NCBI GenBank assembly: GCA_946407055.1
Contig: CAMJMP010000009.1
Location: 1 to 12,783, forward strand
Length of the DNA stretch: 12,783 bases
Source of the DNA: an uncultured Mycoplasmatota bacterium
Lineage (GTDB): Bacteria; Bacillota_I; Bacilli_A; RF39; UBA660
Direction of reading: 5' to 3'
Shown piece after piece: positions 6,162 to 11,599 of the stretch. Both the position numbers and the translations under genes were made by a program. Within the stretch, counting starts at the first letter, position 1. Each line of letters starts with the position of its first letter. The notes under the pieces were generated by a model. It searched no databases. It worked only from the letters and a program-made list of their open reading frames with translations, and was not told the origin of the DNA.

Positions 6162-7196
6162 ATGAAATTAACAAAACAAAATCAACTTGTTATATTTTTA
6201 AATCTATTTGTTTGTATTCTTACAGTAGTTGTAGCCAAGTTTATTTTAGTACCTGGTTATGCTAATAAAGAAGAAGTTAAACAAGTTCCTTACGATGAGG
6301 AATTTGATATATCTAAGCAAGAATTTGCATTTGATGTAAGTGATTTTGCTTATAAAGATCTTAGTTATGTAGACATAGTTAATATGGGATTTAGTAGTGG
6401 TATTTCTGTTGTTGGTAGTGACTTTAAGATAAGTGATGATACTTTAGCTAGATTAAGAAATGTTATAGATAATTATGGAGCTAGTACTTCTTTTCTAATA
6501 GTAAGTTTAAATGATGGATTTGCTGTTGGTTATAATGTAGATAGACAGTTTGAAACTGCTAGTTCTATTAAAGCACCATATGCTTTCTATGTTTATAGAG
6601 AGATAGCTAATGGTAATGTTGATCCTAATGGGGAAATAACTTATACATCAAATTATTATAATAAAGGTACTGGTGTAGTTAAATTCTATGACTACGGTAC
6701 TAAGTTTACTGTTAAACAATTATTATATTTTTCATTAAATGATTCTGATAATATAGCACATATGTTATTACATGGTACTTATGGAGCTAGAGGATATAAT
6801 GCTATGTTAAGAGAATTAGGTACTAAACAGTTATATTTAACTGAAGGTAATCCTTGGGGATTTACTTCAGCAAGAAGTGCTGCGATAGTATGGCAAGCAA
6901 TGTATAATTTTAGTATTCAATCATCTGAAGGTATTGAATTAATGAATATCTTAAGTAATGGTAAATATAATTATTATAAAGAAGTAATGCCTGATTTACC
7001 TTCAGCAAGTAAAACAGGATTTGCAATGAAGGATGTTGTTGAAACAGGTATCGTATTTGATGAGAAACCTTATATAGCTATTGCTATGGCTAATAAGGGT
7101 GGTAACTATAGTGCTTATAGTGAAGTATTAAAGTTAATAAGTTGTATGAATGATATTATGAATGAATATGATGAATACACAAAAAAAGAATCGTAA
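6162..7196 (+). CDS. Membrane-anchored class A beta-lactamase/penicillin-binding-fold serine protein
   Basis: 344 residues from the ATG at 6162, chosen because AAGGA lies 8 bases upstream; an ATG at 6153 overlaps that site. Residues 8-31 form an N-terminal membrane anchor with no clear cleavage site, so the rest should lie outside the membrane. The three active-site motifs of the serine penicilloyl fold are present and ordered: SSIK (Ser134, Lys137), SDN (195-197) and KTG (284-286). The general-base ExxLN motif of true class A beta-lactamases is not found, and the stretch where the omega loop should be (about 222-235) is short. It therefore more likely acts as a peptidoglycan D,D-peptidase-like or substrate-binding protein than as a resistance enzyme. 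It diverges from the rimP operon and ends in a bidirectional terminator. Confidence 0.85.
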   Translation: MKLTKQNQLVIFLNLFVCILTVVVAKFILVPGYANKEEVKQVPYDEEFDISKQEFAFDVSDFAYKDLSYVDIVNMGFSSGISVVGSDFKISDDTLARLRNVIDNYGASTSFLIVSLNDGFAVGYNVDRQFETASSIKAPYAFYVYREIANGNVDPNGEITYTSNYYNKGTGVVKFYDYGTKFTVKQLLYFSLNDSDNIAHMLLHGTYGARGYNAMLRELGTKQLYLTEGNPWGFTSARSAAIVWQAMYNFSIQSSEGIELMNILSNGKYNYYKEVMPDLPSASKTGFAMKDVVETGIVFDEKPYIAIAMANKGGNYSAYSEVLKLISCMNDIMNEYDEYTKKES

Positions 7197-7208
7197 TGAT
7201 TCTTTTTT
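7182..7208. terminator. Bidirectional terminator between convergent genes
   Basis: An 11-bp stem (7182-7192 with 7198-7208) and 5-base loop have A-runs on one side and T-runs on the other, so it can stop RNA polymerase from either direction. The stop codon of the beta-lactamase-fold gene (7194-7196) is in the loop. The stop of the zinc-ribbon gene (7207-7209) overlaps the opposite foot. Confidence 0.85.
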
Positions 7209-7473
7209 ATTTACCTGCATTAGCAATAGCTATAATAATAATAATTATTAGAACTGCTACTATTAATACTACTGTTTTACCTATTCGATCATTGTTTGGA
7301 TCATAAGCAGATTCTTTTTTATACATTGCTGTATTGGGATCACGATAATCGTTCCATTTAGGATCTAACATTTCACGCATTTGTTTTTGTTGGTCCATAG
7401 GAATAATACGTCCACATTCTGGACATACACCACCTTTTGTTGGTAAAGCTGCTCCGCAATATTTACAATTCAT
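7207..7473 (-). CDS. Zinc-ribbon, C-terminally anchored membrane protein
   Basis: 88 residues. The N-terminus has a four-cysteine zinc ribbon: Cys3, Cys6, Cys17 and Cys20 in two CxxC pairs, the second followed by Gly-Arg. A polar, Asn/Asp/Tyr-rich linker (about 25-63) leads to one hydrophobic segment at about 66-86 made largely of Ile and Val, and a three-residue tail. With no signal peptide, the ribbon is probably cytoplasmic and the protein tail-anchored. Such short zinc-ribbon membrane proteins are common in Bacillota and have no general known function. AGGTG lies 5 bases before the ATG. It has its own extended -10 promoter at the trmL stop and ends in the terminator it shares with the convergent gene. 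Confidence 0.8.
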   Translation of the reverse strand: MNCKYCGAALPTKGGVCPECGRIIPMDQQKQMREMLDPKWNDYRDPNTAMYKKESAYDPNNDRIGKTVVLIVAVLIIIIIIAIANAGK

Positions 7474-7492
7474 AGTATCACCTACTACATAA

Positions 7493-7501
7493 ATTATAAC
7501 A
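7493..7501 (-). promoter_or_regulatory. Extended -10 promoter of the zinc-ribbon gene
   Basis: Minus-strand TGTTATAAT is a perfect extended -10, placed just after the trmL stop codon (7504-7506). No good -35 is seen in the trmL end. The transcript would have a leader of about 13 bases containing AGGTG. No terminator separates trmL from this gene, so read-through is also possible. Confidence 0.55.
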
Positions 7502-7503
7502 TA

Positions 7504-8037
7504 TTATTCTTCATAATCTTCGATAAAATGAGGACCTTTATGTTCTTTGACAGTAGGTTCATCTCTTAGTAAATCATTATAATCTTGTTGTCTTAATGCT
7601 TCATAAACCATGATAGCTACAGTATTAGATAAGTTAAGCGCTCTAACATTAGCAGTCATTGGCATACGCATACAATGATCTAAGTGTGGTTTTAGAATGG
7701 AACGAGGTATACCAGTTGATTCTTTACCAAAGACAAAGAATAGATTTTTAGAAGAATCAGAATAATCAAATGAAGTATGTGGTTGATGACCATATCTAGT
7801 TAGAAAATAAAATTCTCCTTTATCTTTGTTTTGATTATAGAAATCATCCCAGTTTTCATAGACGTGATATTCACATTTATCAATATAGTTTACTCCACTA
7901 CGTTTGATATATTTTTCATCTAAAGAAAAACCTAATGGTTTAATTAGATGTAATACGGAATTAGTAGCTACACATGTACGCATTATATTACCAGTATTAC
8001 CTGGTATTTCTGGTTCAAATAAAACAATATTTATCAT
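7504..8037 (-). CDS. trmL: tRNA (cytidine/uridine-34 2'-O)-methyltransferase TrmL
   Basis: 177 residues of the SPOUT family. TrmL uses S-adenosylmethionine to methylate the ribose of wobble base 34 in tRNA-Leu isoacceptors. Signature segments seen are the N-terminal EPEIPGNTGNIMRT (Asn14, Arg20), LIKPLGFS (31-38), the FGKESTGIP loop of the trefoil knot (103-111) and RALNLSNTVAI (132-142), which forms the cofactor pocket. The family is usually about 155-160 residues. Here about 25 charged residues extend the C-terminus. An in-frame TTG at 8049 lies upstream of the ribosome site. GGAGG (8043-8047) is 5 bases before the ATG at 8037, which is the start. It has no clear promoter of its own and may depend on read-through from the thioredoxin-fold gene. 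In Bacillus the homologue is often called cspR. Confidence 0.93.
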   Translation of the reverse strand: MINIVLFEPEIPGNTGNIMRTCVATNSVLHLIKPLGFSLDEKYIKRSGVNYIDKCEYHVYENWDDFYNQNKDKGEFYFLTRYGHQPHTSFDYSDSSKNLFFVFGKESTGIPRSILKPHLDHCMRMPMTANVRALNLSNTVAIMVYEALRQQDYNDLLRDEPTVKEHKGPHFIEDYEE

Positions 8038-8052
8038 GTTTACCTCCAATAT

Positions 8053-8072
8053 AAAAAGGCCATTGGCCTTTT
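8053..8072 (-). terminator. Terminator between the thioredoxin-fold gene and trmL
   Basis: AAAAGGCC and GGCCTTTT pair over 8 bp around a 3-base loop, followed on the minus strand by five T. It starts one base after the stop of the thioredoxin-fold gene and ends 5 bases before the trmL ribosome site. Since no promoter is visible for trmL, the hairpin probably lets part of the transcripts through. Confidence 0.75.
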
Positions 8073-8073
8073 A

Positions 8074-8622
8074 TTATTTTTCTATTTTGTTAACATCTAA
8101 GAATTTTTGGAAGTCACTCTTAGTCATTAAATTTCCATCAGCCGTTGTTATTATACCACTTTTAGAAACTTTTCCATCTACAAAGTATAATACTGTTGGA
8201 ACATTAGTTATTTTTGCTTCTTCTAAACCTAATTCTTTATTAAGTTTATCGATGTAATCTTTATCTTCCTTTATTTTAGTAACATCAATGAAATAGATGT
8301 AATCATTTAATTGATAATCTTTAATGATTGGTGTTAATTCTTTTTCAAGGTTATAAATATCTTCACTACCAGTATAACTAATATAAACTAGATATCTTTC
8401 TGGGGCTTCTTGCGTAATACTTGATATTTCTTCTAAAGATTTAATTTCTTTAGAGATAATATTATTCTTTACAAAGTATGAAACGGATACTTTATTCTCT
8501 TGACGTACTTTGTTCCATGCGAAACCATACCATGTAATAAAGATTGCAGCTAGAATTATAACAATTGCAATTACATAGTTTTTAATAGGTATGTATCTTT
8601 CGTTTTTCTTTATATCTGCCAT
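8074..8622 (-). CDS. Membrane-anchored thioredoxin-fold protein without cysteines
   Basis: 182 residues. A membrane anchor spans about 15-36 after a short charged N-terminus, so the domain likely faces outward. Residues about 75-180 fit a thioredoxin fold: strand YLVYISYTG (77-85), a second strand YIYFIDVTK (108-116) and ITNVPTVLYFVDGKV (138-152), with the cis-proline Pro142 and the typical final hairpin. It most resembles thioredoxin-like proteins of the bacteriocin-transport-accessory type. The CxxC active site should sit at about 84-88, but reads TGSED, and the protein has no cysteine anywhere, so it cannot be a disulfide reductase by the usual mechanism. A binding or chaperone-like role is inference. 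A strong promoter at 8649-8677 drives it. Confidence 0.78.
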   Translation of the reverse strand: MADIKKNERYIPIKNYVIAIVIILAAIFITWYGFAWNKVRQENKVSVSYFVKNNIISKEIKSLEEISSITQEAPERYLVYISYTGSEDIYNLEKELTPIIKDYQLNDYIYFIDVTKIKEDKDYIDKLNKELGLEEAKITNVPTVLYFVDGKVSKSGIITTADGNLMTKSDFQKFLDVNKIEK

Positions 8623-8648
8623 AAAAAACCATAACCTTTCCTGTATTC

Positions 8649-8677
8649 ATTTTATCATATTGTCGTGATTATTGCAA
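8649..8677 (-). promoter_or_regulatory. Promoter of the thioredoxin-fold gene
   Basis: Minus strand TTGCAA (8672-8677), 17-base spacer, TAAAAT (8649-8654) with TG one base before it. The predicted start is near 8642, giving a leader of about 20 bases that includes AAAGG, 12 bases before the ATG at 8622. The -35 directly abuts the tail of the terminator at 8681-8700. Confidence 0.7.
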
Positions 8678-8700
8678 AAGAAAAGACCTTTCGGTCTTTT
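8676..8700 (-). terminator. Terminator of the NPTTG surface-protein gene
   Basis: AAAAGACC and GGTCTTTT pair over 8 bp around a GAAA tetraloop (8681-8700), followed on the minus strand by CTTTT. It lies two bases after the stop codon of the surface-protein gene (8703-8705). Confidence 0.85.
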
Positions 8701-8702
8701 TA

Positions 8703-9566
8703 TTAAACTTGATAGAACTTATTATGTTTCTTAGCAATTGTAATAGCACTTAAAGCGATGAATGCACCAGCAGCTAATACTGCATATGAAGCCCATCCAC
8801 CAGTTGTAGGGTTACCACAATCTTTATCATATTGTTCTTTAGTTACTTCGTTTCCGTCTTTACCATAATATTTCTTATTATCGCCTTCGCCTTCAGTGTA
8901 ACAAGTTTTCTTTTCTGGTGTTACAGGAATTGAAGGTTTAATTTCTTTACATAAACCATTTGTTAAAGATGGAGTTCCAATTTCTGGAGGAGTAGATCCA
9001 TCTGTTGGTTTAACATCTAATGGACGAACGTAAACACAAATTTCTCCACAATTTTCTGTTGTTGCTTCATCTGATAATTTAACTAAATACCAACCAATAA
9101 TTGTATAAGCACTGTGATCAGCGTTGAAGCTTTGAACTTCAGCATCTCCAGTATTTTGGCCTTTCTTATCAACGATACCTACAGCTTCACTTGCTGCTAC
9201 GAAATCGAAACATCCACTTGGTTCATTACATGTGAAGTTTGCTACTGTATCTGATGTAGTTTGATTAGCATATGGTTTAACAGTAACTGCTGCTGGATCT
9301 AATACACCAGCTGAGTTTCCTGATTCAAATACTAAGTTCTTTAATTGAACTCCTGTTAGAGCACCATAGATACCTAGACCAGTTGCAGGATCATTTGTAA
9401 TTTGAGTAATTAAGTAACAACGTACTGGATCTTCTCTAGTTACAGTTTTACCAATGTCTCCACAATATACTTCCCAGCTTTGTGAACTTGGAGCTGCAGA
9501 AACAAGCTTTGGTAATAAGATTGTTAATAATAGTGCGAATACAAAAATTATATTTCTTTTCTTCAT
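8703..9566 (-). CDS. Secreted cysteine-rich surface protein with NPTTG sortase signal
   Basis: 287 residues. A signal peptide spans 1-25 (KKR, hydrophobic core, cleavage probably after SAA). The body from about 30 to 185 is rich in Thr, Val and Gly and predicted to be beta-strands; it may be an Ig- or cohesin-like sandwich, but I recognise no family. Nine cysteines lie at 35, 50, 113, 119, 173, 177, 206, 222 and 250, which suggests disulfides. A Pro/Thr linker (about 186-220) precedes a Cys222-Cys250 segment with KYYGKDGNEVTKEQYDKDC. The C-terminus is a sortase signal: NPTTG (252-256), hydrophobic 260-278, basic tail KKHNK (279-283). AGAGAGG is 7 bases before the ATG. The divergent neighbour is a sortase, the probable anchoring enzyme. 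Codons include more G and C than in the neighbouring sortase gene. Confidence 0.85.
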   Translation of the reverse strand: MKKRNIIFVFALLLTILLPKLVSAAPSSQSWEVYCGDIGKTVTREDPVRCYLITQITNDPATGLGIYGALTGVQLKNLVFESGNSAGVLDPAAVTVKPYANQTTSDTVANFTCNEPSGCFDFVAASEAVGIVDKKGQNTGDAEVQSFNADHSAYTIIGWYLVKLSDEATTENCGEICVYVRPLDVKPTDGSTPPEIGTPSLTNGLCKEIKPSIPVTPEKKTCYTEGEGDNKKYYGKDGNEVTKEQYDKDCGNPTTGGWASYAVLAAGAFIALSAITIAKKHNKFYQV

Positions 9567-9605
9567 AATACGACCTCTCTCTTACTTTTCTATTATTCTG
9601 ATTTT

Positions 9606-9614
9606 ATTATACCA
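9606..9614 (-). promoter_or_regulatory. Extended -10 promoter of the NPTTG surface-protein gene
   Basis: Minus-strand TGGTATAAT is a perfect extended -10. A weak -35 (AACACA) is 16 bases upstream. The predicted leader is about 33 bases and carries AGAGAGG (9574-9580). Confidence 0.65.
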
Positions 9615-9640
9615 TGAAAATAGTATTTGTGTTATTTTTT

Positions 9641-9670
9641 TTTAAATATCTTACACTTTTATGGTAAAAT
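9641..9670 (+). promoter_or_regulatory. Promoter of the sortase gene
   Basis: TGGTAAAAT (9662-9670) is an extended -10 with one mismatch; TTTAAA (9641-9646) is a 4/6 match to the -35 at an 18-base spacing. The start would be near 9677. Only about 30 bases separate this -35 from the -10 region of the divergent surface-protein gene, so one regulator could act on both. Confidence 0.5.
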
Positions 9671-9702
9671 ATATAATGAGGAGAATAACTAGTGGTGCGT
9701 AT

Positions 9703-11529
9703 ATGAAGAAGATAGCAATTGAAATAAACGAAAAAACCCTATTTTTTAAGTATAGAACTAATAAACCAGTACAAGCTAACTTGTTAAATACTAATGTTAT
9801 TTCTAATAATGAATTAGTATTTAGTGATGATTACATAGCTAATAATGAACGTATCGTAAGTTTATTTGTAGCCGACCTATTTGAAGAAAACGGTATAGTT
9901 GATGTAATCATTAGTAACAACGATATTGCTGAACTAGTTATTGGTCTTTTTAAGTTTGTCAAACATATTAACAAGATAACTTTAAAAGAAGATGTTAATA
10001 TGTCATATGCGTTATGTGATAAGTTAACTACTCTTACTAATGTAGATTTAATAAATTGTTATACAATACCTAACTATTTATTAGAAATGTTAGATAAAAA
10101 TGATATAAAAATTGAATCTAGAAGTGAAATACTATTTACTAGTAAATTCATGGAAGAAAACAACTTAACTAGTTTCTCTAAGATATACTATAAAAGTAGT
10201 ATAAGAATTAAAGATAAAATAGATGATTTTGATTATGAAGATTTAAAATCATTTTTAAAAGTTAATAAATATTTAAGAACTATTCATTTTGAGAAAGCTA
10301 TTACTGGTGATATAGAAAAAGTTATTAAATTATTATTAGCTGAAAGAAGAAGTAAGATATCTATTCAAATACATGATGATGTTAATGATTTAGATGTAGT
10401 TGATAAATTAAGAGAATTAAATAAGAAATATCAAAAGAAAAAGATTAAATTATCTTTAGTTTATTCAAAGAGATATTTGGAAGAAAACTATTTAAAACAA
10501 ATAATATTTACAACTTTAAAAGTTTGTTCATTAATTATCTTTATGATAGTTGGTTCAGTATTTAGTTATATTCTTTATAATAACTATCAATCGGAAAAGA
10601 AAGTTGAAGAAATCCGAGAAGAGATTGATGAAATAATGAAGGATGCTGATGATTCAGAACCAGTACCTGAACCTGAACCAGTAGTACCTCAAGATAGCGG
10701 TCAAGCTGTGGTAGCACCACCTGAAGAAAAGATGATTGAATCTTATGAAAAACTATTATCTATTAATAGTGATACAGTTGGATGGTTAACAGTACCTGGT
10801 ACAAAGATTGATTATCCGATAGTTCAAACATCTGATAATAGTTATTACTTACAAAGAAACTTCAAACGTCAAAAAGATTATAATGGTTGGGTATTCATGG
10901 ATTATAGAAATGATCCTAAGACGTTGGATACTAATACTATTATTTATGCACATAATAGATACTATAGTGGTGTTATGTTTGGTACATTAGGTAATGTAAC
11001 TAAGAAGAATTGGTATAATAATCCTGATCTTCATTACATTACATTTAATACAATGCATAAGAAGATGACATGGTTAGTCTTCTCTGTATATAGTATTAAT
11101 GTTACTAGTGATTATCTATATACAAACTTCAATACTAATGAAGAATATCAAAAGTTCTTAACAATGATTACTAATAGAAGTATGTATTATTTTGGAGTAC
11201 CAGTTGGTGTTGGTAATAAGATACTTACCCTATCTACTTGTTTAGATAATAATAAACGTTTAGTAGTACATGCTGTGTTAATGAATCCTGACCCAGAACC
11301 AGAGCCAGCTCCAGTACAACCAACGCAACCAGTACAACAACCAACACAACAAACACAACCAACTACACCTACACCAAAAGAAGAAGAAAAGCCAAAAGAA
11401 ACAGAGGTTGAAGAACCTAAGAAAGAAGAAGAAACTGGTGAACCACCAAAAGATGAAGATACTAATACTACACAAGAACCAGTTGAAACTCCAACACAAG
11501 AAGAAGAAAAAGAAGAAGGTTTAGAATAA
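9703..11529 (+). CDS. Class B-like sortase with large cytoplasmic domain and Pro-rich tail
   Basis: 608 residues, against about 230-250 for usual sortase B. Residues 1-265 are a soluble alpha/beta-looking region of unknown family, cytoplasmic by topology. A membrane segment spans about 266-291, then a charged possible coiled coil (295-318) and a Pro/Glu linker (about 318-330). The sortase domain covers about 351-528: GWLTVPGTKIDYPIVQ, the catalytic His417 in TIIYAHN, MFGTL, catalytic Cys513 in TLSTC and Arg519 in KRLVVHAV. TLSTC and the fold order fit class B. Residues 529-608 are Pro/Gln/Thr- then Glu/Lys/Pro-rich. Upstream ATGs at 9661 and 9676 lie in or at the promoter's end; GTGGTG (9692-9697) is 5 bases before the ATG at 9703. 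Cleaves sorting signals and links proteins to peptidoglycan; the likely substrate is the divergent NPTTG protein. Confidence 0.9.
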   Translation: MKKIAIEINEKTLFFKYRTNKPVQANLLNTNVISNNELVFSDDYIANNERIVSLFVADLFEENGIVDVIISNNDIAELVIGLFKFVKHINKITLKEDVNMSYALCDKLTTLTNVDLINCYTIPNYLLEMLDKNDIKIESRSEILFTSKFMEENNLTSFSKIYYKSSIRIKDKIDDFDYEDLKSFLKVNKYLRTIHFEKAITGDIEKVIKLLLAERRSKISIQIHDDVNDLDVVDKLRELNKKYQKKKIKLSLVYSKRYLEENYLKQIIFTTLKVCSLIIFMIVGSVFSYILYNNYQSEKKVEEIREEIDEIMKDADDSEPVPEPEPVVPQDSGQAVVAPPEEKMIESYEKLLSINSDTVGWLTVPGTKIDYPIVQTSDNSYYLQRNFKRQKDYNGWVFMDYRNDPKTLDTNTIIYAHNRYYSGVMFGTLGNVTKKNWYNNPDLHYITFNTMHKKMTWLVFSVYSINVTSDYLYTNFNTNEEYQKFLTMITNRSMYYFGVPVGVGNKILTLSTCLDNNKRLVVHAVLMNPDPEPEPAPVQPTQPVQQPTQQTQPTTPTPKEEEKPKETEVEEPKKEEETGEPPKDEDTNTTQEPVETPTQEEEKEEGLE

Positions 11530-11555
11530 GATAGTATGAAAATACTATCTTTTTT
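11528..11555 (+). terminator. Terminator of the sortase gene
   Basis: A 10-bp stem (11528-11537 with 11542-11551) with a GAAA tetraloop is followed by a T-run to 11555. The stem's first two bases are the last two of the sortase stop codon (11527-11529). Confidence 0.85.
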
Positions 11556-11565
11556 ATGTTATAAT
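11537..11565 (+). promoter_or_regulatory. Promoter of the long unknown gene, overlapping the terminator
   Basis: TGTTATAAT (11557-11565) is a perfect extended -10. The -35 position (11537-11542, TGAAAA, 3/6) falls in the terminator loop at a 17-base spacing. The start would be near 11572, leaving a leader of about 28 bases with GGAGG. Confidence 0.65.
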
Positions 11566-11599
11566 ATAAATACTAGAATAGAATATGGAGGGGTCTTTA

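Noticed and set aside
7904..8257. Plus-strand open frame across the trmL start and the thioredoxin-fold end
   Set aside because: It crosses two real minus-strand genes and their terminator and encodes nothing recognisable.
9454..9645. Plus-strand open frame over the surface-protein start
   Set aside because: It overlaps the signal-peptide region and both divergent promoters, with no ribosome site.
11278..11499. Minus-strand frame rich in Trp, Phe, Leu and Cys
   Set aside because: It is the reverse reading of the Pro/Gln/Glu-rich sortase tail; the odd composition is a by-product of that low-complexity DNA.
11284..11526. Tandem or CRISPR-like repeat (recurrent CAACACAACC-type units)
   Set aside because: The recurrence is irregular, in frame, and explained by the Pro/Gln/Thr- and Glu-rich protein tail; no fixed repeat and spacer lengths.
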